Source: Candidatus Methylomirabilota bacterium
GTDB lineage: Bacteria; Methylomirabilota; Methylomirabilia; Methylomirabilales; JACQHM01
NCBI GenBank assembly: GCA_016199025.1
Contig: JACQHM010000054.1
Span: 1 to 25,247, forward strand
Length of the DNA stretch: 25,247 bases
Direction: 5' to 3'
Each line of letters opens with the position of its first letter. Within the stretch, counting starts at the first letter, position 1. Both the position numbers and the translations under genes were made by a program. This document shows, in pieces, positions 1 through 7,902 of this stretch. The notes beneath the pieces were generated by a model, which saw only the letters and a program-made list of their open reading frames with translations, had not been told where the DNA came from and ran no database searches.

Positions 1-255
1 CCCTGAAAGATCAGGTTGCTGTCAACCTGGGGTTCCGATAGCAACGGAACAAAAAACAACGCTAAGCAAAAAGGGAGAGGAACGGTAAGCCGGCAATACC
101 AGCGAAGGGCATCCCCGTAGCTGCCCATGAACTTATTGACGGTTTTGCCCCAAGTCAAGAGTTTTTTTTGGAGGCGCCAAACTCTGAGATCCTGTAAGGG
201 AGATTCGGCGTGTCGCAAAATAGAGCAGAAAACGACAGGGAAGGGGCCACTCCCC
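1..255. other. Left-edge non-coding stretch, no gene recognised
   Basis: I see no convincing coding sequence here. The forward frames meet stop codons within the first 90 bases, and the one frame that is open later is antisense to the next gene. The stretch holds several small inverted repeats: GGGCA/TGCCC around 109-125, TTGAC/GTCAA at 136-158 followed by eight T residues at 162-169, and a GAGT/ACTC plus TTGG/CCAA arm pair around 160-184. It may be the 3' region after the nine-gene block or a structured RNA. I could not match it to a riboswitch or tRNA. Confidence 0.4.
136..169 (+). terminator. Weak candidate rho-independent terminator
   Basis: A short stem (TTGAC at 136-140 with GTCAA at 154-158, a loop of about 13 bases) is followed after three bases by eight consecutive T residues on the + strand. 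The stem is only five strong pairs, so this would be a weak terminator for a + strand transcript entering from the left. The T-run is the main reason to note it. Confidence 0.22.
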
Positions 256-256
256 T
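242..256 (-). terminator. Weak candidate terminator hairpin after the nine-gene block
   Basis: AGGGG (242-246) pairs with CCCCT (252-256) across a five-base loop, overlapping the last bases of the FAH-family gene. On the minus strand it is followed by a pyrimidine-rich stretch with one short T-run (GTCGTTTTC). The geometry is marginal for intrinsic termination, but the hairpin sits at the end of the co-directional block. Confidence 0.22.
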
Positions 257-1182
257 CACGCGTCCTTGACCGGATTTTCCAGCACCCCCAGCCCGGTGAT
301 CTCCATGCGGACCATATCTCCGGGAAACAGGTATACCGGCGGCTCACGGGTAAAGCCGACGCCGGCCGGGGTCCCCGTGGCGATCACGTCCCCCGGGCTT
401 AAGGTCAGACGCAGGGACAGGAAGCTCACCAGGGCAGCCACGTCGAAGATCAGATTCTTGGTGTTCCCGTGTTGGAGGAGGGTCCCGTTGACCCAGGTCT
501 TAAGCTCCAGGGCATGGGGGTCCGGGATCTCCGTGCGGTCGGCGATGAAGGGGCCGATGGGGGCGAAGGTGTCCGAGATCTTGCCACCCATCACCTGGCT
601 CGTGCGGAACTGAAAATCACGGGCGCTCACGTCGTGGACGATGGTGTAGCCAAAGACGTACTCCAGGGCTCCCTCCGGAGGGATGTCCTTGGCAGTCCGA
701 CCCATGACCACGCCTAGCTCCACCTCGTAGTCCAACTGCTGACACCCTTTGGGACGGAGAATCGGCTCCCCGGGGTTCAGGATGGCGTTTGCAAACTTGG
801 CAAAGATGAGAGGCTCAGGGGGGATCTGAAATCTGCCCTCTTCGGTGTGGTCCTTGTAGTTCAGTCCGATGCAGATCAGCTTGTCAGGATCATGGATCGG
901 CGCGAGGAGCCGGACCGAGGCGAGCGGACGAACAATCCACTCCAAGCGACCAGTCACTACCGCCTGGTCCATCGCCGCCAGCGCGTCCGTGGCAGCAGCC
1001 CCGGCCTGGAGGAAGGCCCGGGTGCTGGATGGAAAAAGGGTCAAGGCCAGCTCCCGGGCCCGGACCACACCACGTCCATCCAGGTATGCCTCGTAAGTGG
1101 CCGCCAGATCCACAACGCGATCACCCTTGAGACTGCCCGGCCGGGGAAGGTGACCGTTCTCGGAGAAACGCACGAGTTTCAT
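256..1182 (-). CDS. Fumarylacetoacetate hydrolase (FAH) family protein
   Basis: This 308-residue protein has the two-part FAH architecture: a variable N-terminal part (about 1-95) and the catalytic FAH fold (about 97-305). The family hydrolyses or isomerises acylpyruvates and related diketo acids with a divalent metal. Visible signatures are GLNYKDHTEE (106-115), the metal-binding DYEVELGVV (151-159), HDVSARDFQ (183-191) in place of the usual NDVSARD, and KISDTFAPIGP (201-211). The ATG lies 22 bases after the phosphatase stop, so it is the last gene of the nine-gene block. The family often works at the end of aromatic meta-cleavage or homoprotocatechuate pathways, but no ring-cleavage dioxygenase lies nearby. 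The exact substrate is unknown. Confidence 0.9.
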   Translation of the reverse strand: MKLVRFSENGHLPRPGSLKGDRVVDLAATYEAYLDGRGVVRARELALTLFPSSTRAFLQAGAAATDALAAMDQAVVTGRLEWIVRPLASVRLLAPIHDPDKLICIGLNYKDHTEEGRFQIPPEPLIFAKFANAILNPGEPILRPKGCQQLDYEVELGVVMGRTAKDIPPEGALEYVFGYTIVHDVSARDFQFRTSQVMGGKISDTFAPIGPFIADRTEIPDPHALELKTWVNGTLLQHGNTKNLIFDVAALVSFLSLRLTLSPGDVIATGTPAGVGFTREPPVYLFPGDMVRMEITGLGVLENPVKDA

Positions 1183-1204
1183 GAGACATCCTCACCAATG
1201 CTGT

Positions 1205-2083
1205 TTAGAGGAAAGCCTGAACGGGTCCGATGGCTCTCTCCTCTCGCGGGTCACTCCCAACGATCTGCAACCTTGCCGTTCCCGTTTGATCGATCTTCAG
1301 CTCCACAATAGCCCCTGGTTCAAAGGAGCGTATGTCCAGGACCCGATTGATCCAGCAGAGGATGGGGACATCATGGGTGATGGCGAGGACCCTGAGCCCC
1401 TTGGATGAGAGGTGCGGCGAACCCCGATAGATTCGGACGTATCGCAGAACGACCTGGACAAATCGGCTGATCCGGGACCTGATCGCCTCGGAGCCTTCGA
1501 TCCTTCCCAACGCCTCATGATCGGATCCCTCTAACCACCATCGCCAGGGATTCTGTCGAACGCCTAGCTCGTTCGCCCGTTGGAGAATCGTCATCCAGTG
1601 GGTGTTGACGTCTCGTAACTTAATCTCTGTTCTTGCTTTCTCAACGGGAATCCCGTTCTTTGCGAGATCCTCCAGGATCATCTTCGCCGTCTCCCTTGCC
1701 CTGGCCCGAGGGCTGGCGAACAGCATCAGGACCTCCTGCTCAGGGTCCATCATGTCTCGTAAGATCTTCGTCGCTCTTCTGATCTGTTCCAATCCCACCT
1801 CTGTTAATCGGCCCTCAGTCGCCATCCGCTGGGTCTCGTTATCCTGGGCAAAGCGAACGCTCTTGTGTTCTTCGTACCCGATTCTCTTATACCTTGCAAG
1901 ACGACCTGGTTCCAGGCCTATCCGCTTCGATGGGCGTTCTCCCCGATCTCCCGCTGGCTGGATCTGTGAGTCTTTGAAGAGTGATTTCGGATCATAACCG
2001 AGGCGCTCCATTTCCTGGGCGAGGACGTGGCCGTACATTGTCTGCCCGTGGCGCATGAAGTCAATGATGACCTGCGGTTTCAT
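1205..2083 (-). CDS. Histidine phosphatase superfamily (phosphoglycerate-mutase-like) protein
   Basis: The N-terminus carries the RHG phosphohistidine motif (R11-H12-G13 in FMRHGQT), and a second conserved histidine lies in AITHD about 55 residues before the end, as in the phosphoglycerate mutase/acid phosphatase superfamily. A middle motif, FASPRARARETA, matches the usual S-x-L/P-x-RAxxTA element. At 292 residues it is longer than CobC or GpmB types (about 200), with an insertion near 30-85 rich in charged residues. It starts 18 bases after the aminotransferase. The substrate is probably a phosphomonoester. Being next to a HisC-like enzyme recalls a phospho-amino-acid pathway, but that is inference. 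Confidence 0.85.
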   Translation of the reverse strand: MKPQVIIDFMRHGQTMYGHVLAQEMERLGYDPKSLFKDSQIQPAGDRGERPSKRIGLEPGRLARYKRIGYEEHKSVRFAQDNETQRMATEGRLTEVGLEQIRRATKILRDMMDPEQEVLMLFASPRARARETAKMILEDLAKNGIPVEKARTEIKLRDVNTHWMTILQRANELGVRQNPWRWWLEGSDHEALGRIEGSEAIRSRISRFVQVVLRYVRIYRGSPHLSSKGLRVLAITHDVPILCWINRVLDIRSFEPGAIVELKIDQTGTARLQIVGSDPREERAIGPVQAFL

Positions 2084-2101
2084 GAGGCCGGAGCACCTTT
2101 C

Positions 2102-3217
2102 TTAAGATCCCCCGAGGGTGTCTAGTAACGCTTGGATGAAACGGTCGTTTTCCTCTCGCGTCCCGATCGTGACCCGGAGGTGGGTCCTCAAGCCGTACCT
2201 TGCCATCGGATGGATCATCACCCCTTTCTTCATCAGGGCTTCCGCGACCTCATTGGCATCTTTTCCAACATCAACAAGGATGAAGTTGGCGGCCGTTGGA
2301 ACAAAGGAGAGCCCCAAGTCTTGAAATTGCTGGTAGAGCTGTATCTTCCCGGCTTCGTTCAAGAGCCGAGAAGCGGCGAGGTGGTCGCTGTCACCAAGGG
2401 CAGCCACCGCCGCGACCTGGGCCAATCCGTTTACATTAAAGGGCTGCCTTGCCCGGTCGAGGAGCTGGACCAGCGGGGGCGGGGCCATTCCGTAGCCAAC
2501 CCTTAAGCTCGCCAGGCCGTGAATCTTGGAAAAGGTTCGCAACACCAGGACGAGACGGCCCCGGCGCACGTATCCAAGAAGGTCAGGCTTCAACTCCTCG
2601 GGCATGTACTCATAATAGGCTTCGTCGAACAGGACGATGACCTCCTCGGGGACCCAATCCAGGAAAGCGTCAATCTCTCGAGGCTCGACGCAGGTTCCGG
2701 TGGGATTATTCGGATTGCCGATGAAGATCATCTTCGTCCGATTCGTGATCCGACGGGCCATCTCTGCGAGGTCATGTCGGTGTTCCTTCAAAGGGACCAG
2801 GACCAGCCGGGCCCCTGTCGCTTTGGTCGCCCTCCGGTAGACCATGAAGGCCGGATCGGCGATGATACCCTCGTCTTGAGGACCCAGGAAACACCGGGCA
2901 GAGAGGTCGATGATCTCACAGCTCCCGTTTCCCAGGATGAAATGCTCCGGTTCGAGATCGAGCTGTTCGGCCAAGGCCCACTTGAGAGAAAAGCCTCCTC
3001 CATCGGGATATCTGTTGATCCCTAGAAGGGCGGCCTGGATGGCCTTCACGGCCAGGGGTGAAGGGCCGAGAGGGTTCTCGTTTGAGGCGAGTTTCACCAC
3101 GCCTCTCACCCCCGGTTCCCTCTCGACCTCCTCAACAGGTCTGCCCGGATTATAGGGGATCAGGCCCTTCAAATATGGGGAAGCCAGCTTATCGATCATC
3201 TCAACGAGGGCTCTCAT
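2102..3217 (-). CDS. hisC: Histidinol-phosphate aminotransferase-like PLP enzyme
   Basis: This is a 371-residue fold-type I, class II aminotransferase. It shows KLASNENPLGPSP (42-54), GNGSCEII (97-104), the cofactor-binding NPNNPTGT (168-175), FDEAYYEY (197-204) and TFSKIHGLASLR with the PLP lysine at K231. Length and order match HisC. Family members also transaminate aromatic amino acids (HisC2) or act as CobD, so the role need not be histidine biosynthesis. No other his gene is in the window. The ATG overlaps the stop of the preceding phosphotransferase gene as ATGA, which supports this start and translational coupling. A later in-frame Met7 is less likely. Confidence 0.85.
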   Translation of the reverse strand: MRALVEMIDKLASPYLKGLIPYNPGRPVEEVEREPGVRGVVKLASNENPLGPSPLAVKAIQAALLGINRYPDGGGFSLKWALAEQLDLEPEHFILGNGSCEIIDLSARCFLGPQDEGIIADPAFMVYRRATKATGARLVLVPLKEHRHDLAEMARRITNRTKMIFIGNPNNPTGTCVEPREIDAFLDWVPEEVIVLFDEAYYEYMPEELKPDLLGYVRRGRLVLVLRTFSKIHGLASLRVGYGMAPPPLVQLLDRARQPFNVNGLAQVAAVAALGDSDHLAASRLLNEAGKIQLYQQFQDLGLSFVPTAANFILVDVGKDANEVAEALMKKGVMIHPMARYGLRTHLRVTIGTREENDRFIQALLDTLGGS

Positions 3218-5808
3218 GCCAGAAGGTCAACCTTTCCAGAGTGGCCATCGATCCTGACCCTGATCCCCTCGGGCAGCAAGACAGTGGCCCTTTCTAAGAC
3301 CACGGCGGGGATGCCGCTTTCCCGGGCAAGGCAAGCCCCATGGGCGAGGATACCCCCCGTCTCCAGGATGAGCCCGGCAGCGTTCCTGATGATCGGGAAC
3401 AGGCCTAAATTGGCCGCCCTCGCCACAATCACGACGTCTTCGGTGACCTCCTCAAGGCCCCTGGCCAAATCGAGTTCCTCAGGGTCTATGATCTTCACTG
3501 TTCCCACCGCTTCACCGGAGGAGACCGGGCTTCCCTGGAACTGTTGCAAGGTTTCGACTATCGGCTTTTGACCGATCTCTTCGAGGGCGCTCTCGAAAAT
3601 CACGTGTGGCATCCGCTTGTGCGTTGAGAGGTGGAGGGCGAACCGCCGTTCCTCTTTCCGCTGCTGTATGCTTCCCTTGACGGTCTCGAAGGAGCTGAAC
3701 AACTCAGGAAGCTCTCTTGGAGAGAGGTAAAAGATGTCATCCTGGGGAAGTCCAAGTTTCTCAGCCAATGCCAGCAAGGCCCTGCGGATCAAGGCATACT
3801 CGGCTGTCAGGTAATACTTAATCGTCTCCCGGAGGGGTAGGTAACGCTGGGCATAGGTGAGATCCCTAAAGAGTTCCTGGATGGCAAAGGGATTGATCCC
3901 CTCTTTTTCCAGTCGGGCTCTGACCTCCTCTTCATCTTTTCTCCTCTTCCTGGCCTGCTCCATGGCCCCCTTGAAGGGGTCCCTGGCACCCTTCTTGAAT
4001 TCTTTCACCATCTCTTCGAGGACGTGAGGATCGTCGGCGATCCTCGGCAGGGAGATCTCCAGCTCGTTGGTCGCGAGATGGCCGTAAGCCTTCAGGAATT
4101 CCCCTTGGGACATCTCCCTCTGAACGAGCTTCGCCAGGTCCTTCGCCTGTTGACCGATCTTGCTTCCCTCCAATCCCCTGAGCAGATCTGTGACCAGACC
4201 TTCTCCTTCTTTGGGGAAGAACTCCATCATCTTGCTTCGAAATCTTTCGGTGAAAAAAAAGCCAAGTCTGGCGGCGATGACGAAGTGGACACAAGTCATT
4301 GTCCTGAGGTGCTCGAGGGAAGAATGGATCTCTTCAGCGATCTCCTCTGCCGAGACCAGGGCTGGATCCTGATCCCTTTCCTGCTCCAGGTAGCGTTGAA
4401 GGGCTGGCTCCACCTCAGAGGAGAATCGATCGAGGTACCCCTCAGCCCATTCGGTCATCCCTACCAGAAATTCCAGGAACAGGGCATGATACCTCCTTCC
4501 CTCTTTCTGCCCAAACCGGGCGACGGCCTCATCGAGGGTCAGATGTTGTTCGTACAGGCCGAGCTCAGGGTAATTCGCCAGTTGGGGGTTGGCTTTCACC
4601 TTGTCGATGTAGCCCTGGATCTCAAGAGGGAACCCCACGTGAAACGTCGCTGCATCGATCTCCAGGTTAAAGTAAGGATGGCCGCAGATCAGCTCAAAGA
4701 GACCCTCGGAGGTCTTGTCGTCCAGGTCATATCCGAGATGCCGTCGGCCTCTCCGGATCCCTCCTTCTTCGGCAAAGATACACGTGAAGATCCCAAAGCT
4801 CATCGGGGTCGGGGTCGGGAGAATCTCCCCGATGTTGCCATGGCTGTAGACCGCCTCACTGCCCTCAAGCTTCCCCTCTTGCCGGAGATCCGTGATCCTG
4901 GACCGGACCTTTTCAATCTCCTTCCTTCGATAACGCTCGATTTTCAATTCGAGAGGCTCATGGCCGATGGTAATGGGTCTCGACTGGACAATATGAAGTT
5001 TTCCGTCGGCGAAGGCGAACTCGATGTCCTGGGGGCCCCCGAAGTGAGCCTCGATCGCCAGGCCTTGCTCAACCAAGGCGGCCAGTTGCAGAGGTGTTAA
5101 GGTCGGCAGGTTTCTCCTCCCTTTCGGAACCGGGGTCTCGCCCTTAAGGGTCAGCATGGAGGCCTTCTCGGAGAGCCTCTGTTCGGGGAGACATCCCCTC
5201 CTGTCCACGCGAAAGACATCGCCCGGAACCCTTCCGGACACCAGCGGCTCGCTCAAGCCAAAGACGGCGTTGATGAACAATTCCTCTCGATCGAGGGTGA
5301 TGGGGTTTAAGGTATACATCACCCCTGAGACCTCGGCATCGATCATCTCCTGGACCACGACCGCCATCCCAAGGGTTTCTTGGTCTCCGTCGAGGCCCAT
5401 GTTCCTTCGGTAAACATCCGATGCAAGGGTCCGCAACGAATGAAAGCACTCCTCGATGGCCGTGAGGAGTTCCGCCTCTGAACTCACATTGGGGCGGGAA
5501 AGGTAGATGCCGGCGAAGCTTGCTTGGGGGAGGTCTTCGAGGGTTGCCGAGCTTCTGACGGCCACCTGATGAAGTCCCCTCTCTTGGTAGGCGGCGATGA
5601 TCCTTTGTTTCAAAGATCCAGGGATCTGGATCCTCCCGGAAGGGGATCGCGTCGATTTCTTAAAGGCGTTGGTCGTGATAACGAAGCCCCTCGGCACGGG
5701 AAGGCCGACCTGGGCCATCAGGCCAAGGTTCAACGCCTTGGCTCCGACCAAGGGGAGATCCCCTTCTCGAACCTCTTCGAGATCGAGAAGATCCGGCTCC
5801 TCCGCCAC
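3214..5808 (-). CDS. PEP-synthase / rifampin-phosphotransferase-like enzyme
   Basis: An N-terminal PPDK/PEP-synthase ATP-grasp domain (about 15-320) has VGAKALNLG and VPRGFVITT near the start and QDIEFAF / IVQSRPIT near its end. A long helical middle region (about 330-750) follows, then a C-terminal swivelling phosphohistidine domain with TGGILAHGACLARESGIP. The predicted catalytic histidine is H823 of 864. Domain order, length and histidine position fit rifampin phosphotransferase and its relatives, which move the beta-phosphate of ATP to a small molecule through phosphohistidine. A PEP-synthase-like role is also possible. I place the start at the GTG at 5808, preceded by AGGGAG. A GTG at 5910 would add 34 residues encoded largely by a palindromic repeat. 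The stop overlaps hisC. Confidence 0.85.
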   Translation of the reverse strand: MAEEPDLLDLEEVREGDLPLVGAKALNLGLMAQVGLPVPRGFVITTNAFKKSTRSPSGRIQIPGSLKQRIIAAYQERGLHQVAVRSSATLEDLPQASFAGIYLSRPNVSSEAELLTAIEECFHSLRTLASDVYRRNMGLDGDQETLGMAVVVQEMIDAEVSGVMYTLNPITLDREELFINAVFGLSEPLVSGRVPGDVFRVDRRGCLPEQRLSEKASMLTLKGETPVPKGRRNLPTLTPLQLAALVEQGLAIEAHFGGPQDIEFAFADGKLHIVQSRPITIGHEPLELKIERYRRKEIEKVRSRITDLRQEGKLEGSEAVYSHGNIGEILPTPTPMSFGIFTCIFAEEGGIRRGRRHLGYDLDDKTSEGLFELICGHPYFNLEIDAATFHVGFPLEIQGYIDKVKANPQLANYPELGLYEQHLTLDEAVARFGQKEGRRYHALFLEFLVGMTEWAEGYLDRFSSEVEPALQRYLEQERDQDPALVSAEEIAEEIHSSLEHLRTMTCVHFVIAARLGFFFTERFRSKMMEFFPKEGEGLVTDLLRGLEGSKIGQQAKDLAKLVQREMSQGEFLKAYGHLATNELEISLPRIADDPHVLEEMVKEFKKGARDPFKGAMEQARKRRKDEEEVRARLEKEGINPFAIQELFRDLTYAQRYLPLRETIKYYLTAEYALIRRALLALAEKLGLPQDDIFYLSPRELPELFSSFETVKGSIQQRKEERRFALHLSTHKRMPHVIFESALEEIGQKPIVETLQQFQGSPVSSGEAVGTVKIIDPEELDLARGLEEVTEDVVIVARAANLGLFPIIRNAAGLILETGGILAHGACLARESGIPAVVLERATVLLPEGIRVRIDGHSGKVDLLA

Positions 5809-5835
5809 GATCTCTCCCTCTACCGTATACTCCGT

Positions 5836-5876
5836 CCCCCACCCTCCCCCTTGAAGGGGGAGGGGACGGGTGGGGG
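5836..5876. repeat. GC-rich palindromic repeat (copy 1)
   Basis: A dyad with outer arms CCCCCACCC / GGGTGGGGG and inner arms CTCCCCCTT / AAGGGGGAG around a single central base lies between a UbiU-like gene and the phosphotransferase gene. It resembles the CCCTCACCC...GGGGAGAGGG class of short intergenic palindromes common in proteobacterial and related genomes. If translated it would read PTRPLPLQGGGWG, the typical appearance of such a repeat read through by an over-extended gene start. Confidence 0.7.
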
Positions 5877-5909
5877 TGGCATTCTCATCAAAGTCGCTGC
5901 GGTGAACCA

Positions 5910-6875
5910 CTACGCTGACACCAAGGCGTTGGAGAGGCGATGGCGGTCGCGCCTCCCCCGCTCAACCACCCACCGCTTTTTCAACTCTTCCCACTCAGGG
6001 ACAAACCGATCGAGGGACACCCCATCCGGTGATGTCTGGATCTCATCAAGGACCCTTCGATAGAACCAGGTGATGTCCCGCATCAAGCCTTCAGGATGCT
6101 CCCTTCCTGGGATCTTCAGGTAATCGATACCGGCCTTGATGTAGTCTGGAAGCTCCCAGAGGAGGAAGGAGGGATTGGTCTTCAAAGGGACCCTCTTCCG
6201 GGCGGGGTCGTCTAAGCCAGAGAGGTCCCATCCGGCCTGGCAGACCCGGTGACAGCTTCCCCCTCGATTCGAGCTGCCGAAATAATGATCCTTCCCCTCG
6301 GCATCAACGTAGTGTTCGAACTTAAAATAGCTTGACATGGTACACTTCCCGGGGCAGATGATCCCCCGCTGAAGGGGCTGGAAGAGGAAGGCCTCCACAC
6401 CGACATCCACCTCCTGCTTGATGGCCTTGATGTCGGTGATCTCTACCCCCCACCGGTAGGAGAGGATGACGAAGGTCGCTCCGATCTCCCGATAGAATCG
6501 GATGTCCTCCCGGTTGGCCACGGCGCAGGTGACGCTGGCGTGGATATCCACAAAAGGGAAGTGCGTCCGCACCTGGTTGATGCAGCCGGGATCGTTCATG
6601 ATGAAACTGTTGAGGCCCCAGGCCGTATAGGTTTCCACCTTCTTTAAGAAGAGAGGGATCTCCTTAGGGCCGGGCAGGGTGTTGAGGGCGACCTTGACCT
6701 CCTTCCCCATGTCCAAAGCGGCTTCCTGGACCTCCCTGATCTCCTCATCCGTCAGCTCGTCCTCTGGAGGCCTCCGGCTCCAGCCCATGGCACCAACGTA
6801 GACAGCATCGGCGCCTGCCTCCAGGACGAGGAGGGCCATCTCCTGGGTCCCTCCAGGGGCCAAAAGCTTCGCCAT
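5910..6875 (-). CDS. U32-family protein, UbiU-like (copy 3 of three)
   Basis: This 321-residue U32 protein begins MAKLLAPGGT and continues with GADAVYVG, the usual start of the U32 barrel. Cysteines C174, C178, C208 and C212 form GIICPGKCTMSS ... NRGGSCHRVCQ, the region that corresponds to the Fe-S cluster segment of UbiU and TrhP (GRCLLSG ... NQGTC). The later KDLC cysteine of UbiU is replaced (NPSFLLWEL), and LKIPGRE stands for the usual KIEGR. Known relatives carry a 4Fe-4S cluster and hydroxylate ubiquinone precursors or RNA without O2; others are called collagenase-like peptidases. The start is the ATG at 6875, preceded by GGGAGGG. It follows the binding-protein gene by 52 bases. Confidence 0.88.
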   Translation of the reverse strand: MAKLLAPGGTQEMALLVLEAGADAVYVGAMGWSRRPPEDELTDEEIREVQEAALDMGKEVKVALNTLPGPKEIPLFLKKVETYTAWGLNSFIMNDPGCINQVRTHFPFVDIHASVTCAVANREDIRFYREIGATFVILSYRWGVEITDIKAIKQEVDVGVEAFLFQPLQRGIICPGKCTMSSYFKFEHYVDAEGKDHYFGSSNRGGSCHRVCQAGWDLSGLDDPARKRVPLKTNPSFLLWELPDYIKAGIDYLKIPGREHPEGLMRDITWFYRRVLDEIQTSPDGVSLDRFVPEWEELKKRWVVERGRRDRHRLSNALVSA

Positions 6876-6927
6876 CGTTTCCCTCCCACGCTGATGTGAT
6901 CTGCCATACCGCTGGCAGTTTGCCTTC

Positions 6928-7902
6928 TCACACTGCAAATGCCGTTGTAAAGGTCCCGGGGGGAATCTTCGTGAGCCCTAGGGCCTCCGCTCCGACCAGC
7001 TTCACCAACTCGTCGAAGAAACAGTGGATCTCTTGGATGGTCTCGTCGGTCCAGGAGGTCATCACGCGGGACCGCCAGCTATCCCTCAGGGCATGGAGGA
7101 CGCCGGCCTCGACCCCTCCTAAGACCTCTCGGCCGATCTCCTCCCAGATCCTGTCCTCCTCTTTCATGAACGTCGCGGCCTCGCGGAAGGCGTGGATAAA
7201 CCCTTGGACGAGACTAGGGTGTTTGGATAAGAATTCATCTTTCACCGTGAAGGCCGTAATCGGGATCATGCCTTTGACCCCAAGCTCCCGGATCAAATCC
7301 TGAACATCGAGGACCTGCCTGTACTGCCCCGTGGCAATCAGGGGAGGGATCAACTGCCAGAACTGAAACGCAGCGTCAACCTTTCCCTGTTCGAGGAGTT
7401 GGACGAGGGCGGTCTTCGAGAGGGCCTCGATGACCGTTCCCTCTTGTTGGGGATCGAAGCCGTACAGCTTCAAACAGGCCCCTCTGGCGATCAGCCAGTT
7501 TTTGTCCAGGAGCCTCACCACCCCGATCCGTCTCCCTCGAAGATCCTTAAGGTCCCGTATGGGGGAGCCCTGAGGGGTGATCAATCCTCCGACGATCCTC
7601 CCGTAAGGAAAGACGGCGGTGATGGGGGTCCCCCGGGTCCGGTGGCGGGCGATGGAGATCCAGTCGATATCAACCAGGTCTGCCGTCCCGTCCTGAAGGG
7701 CAAGCTCGAAGGATTGGAGGGATCCCTTGACCTGGTCCTTCAGGAGGATGATCTCCAAAAGGATGCCGTGCTTGCGATCCAGGCCAAGTTTTTTAAGCAC
7801 GTACATCAGCCACCGGGGGCTCCCGGCAGGTTCGAAAGCCGCCTTCAAGAGCCCGGTCTCCGATGCGTTTTGGATCGGCTCCGACACCTCATCCCCCTTC
7901 AC
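6928..7902 (-). CDS. NMT1/TauA-like periplasmic-binding-fold protein without signal peptide
   Basis: A 324-residue type II periplasmic-binding fold of the NitT/TauT/SsuA (NMT1-like) group. It shows LKAAFEPAGSPRW near the start, LGLDRKHG, DLVDIDWISIAR, GRRIGVVR, KLYGFDPQQE and IPPGT near the end. No N-terminal hydrophobic segment is present, so it is probably cytoplasmic, unlike a normal transport receptor. No cognate permease or ATPase lies in the window. The GTG at 7902 forms a GTGA overlap with the preceding UbiU-like stop and has GGAGGGAGAAG upstream, which decides the start. It is clearly paralogous to the protein at 16068-17009. It may bind a substrate or be an enzyme of the THI5 or dihydroxyphthalate-decarboxylase kind. 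Confidence 0.85.
   Translation of the reverse strand: MKGDEVSEPIQNASETGLLKAAFEPAGSPRWLMYVLKKLGLDRKHGILLEIILLKDQVKGSLQSFELALQDGTADLVDIDWISIARHRTRGTPITAVFPYGRIVGGLITPQGSPIRDLKDLRGRRIGVVRLLDKNWLIARGACLKLYGFDPQQEGTVIEALSKTALVQLLEQGKVDAAFQFWQLIPPLIATGQYRQVLDVQDLIRELGVKGMIPITAFTVKDEFLSKHPSLVQGFIHAFREAATFMKEEDRIWEEIGREVLGGVEAGVLHALRDSWRSRVMTSWTDETIQEIHCFFDELVKLVGAEALGLTKIPPGTFTTAFAV

Noticed and set aside
20..130. A riboswitch or tRNA
   Set aside because: Some pieces recall a GEMM-type or T-loop sequence (ACGCTAAGC, GGGTTCCGA), but no full set of stems or conserved loop could be assembled.
2102..3217. A histidine biosynthesis operon
   Set aside because: Only the aminotransferase is present; no other his gene is seen and the neighbours belong to different families.
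4024..5100. A 358-codon open frame on the + strand
   Set aside because: It lies antisense to the phosphotransferase gene, has no recognisable domain, and its frame is kept open by the GC-rich codon bias of the real gene. The same holds for the other + strand frames across the window.
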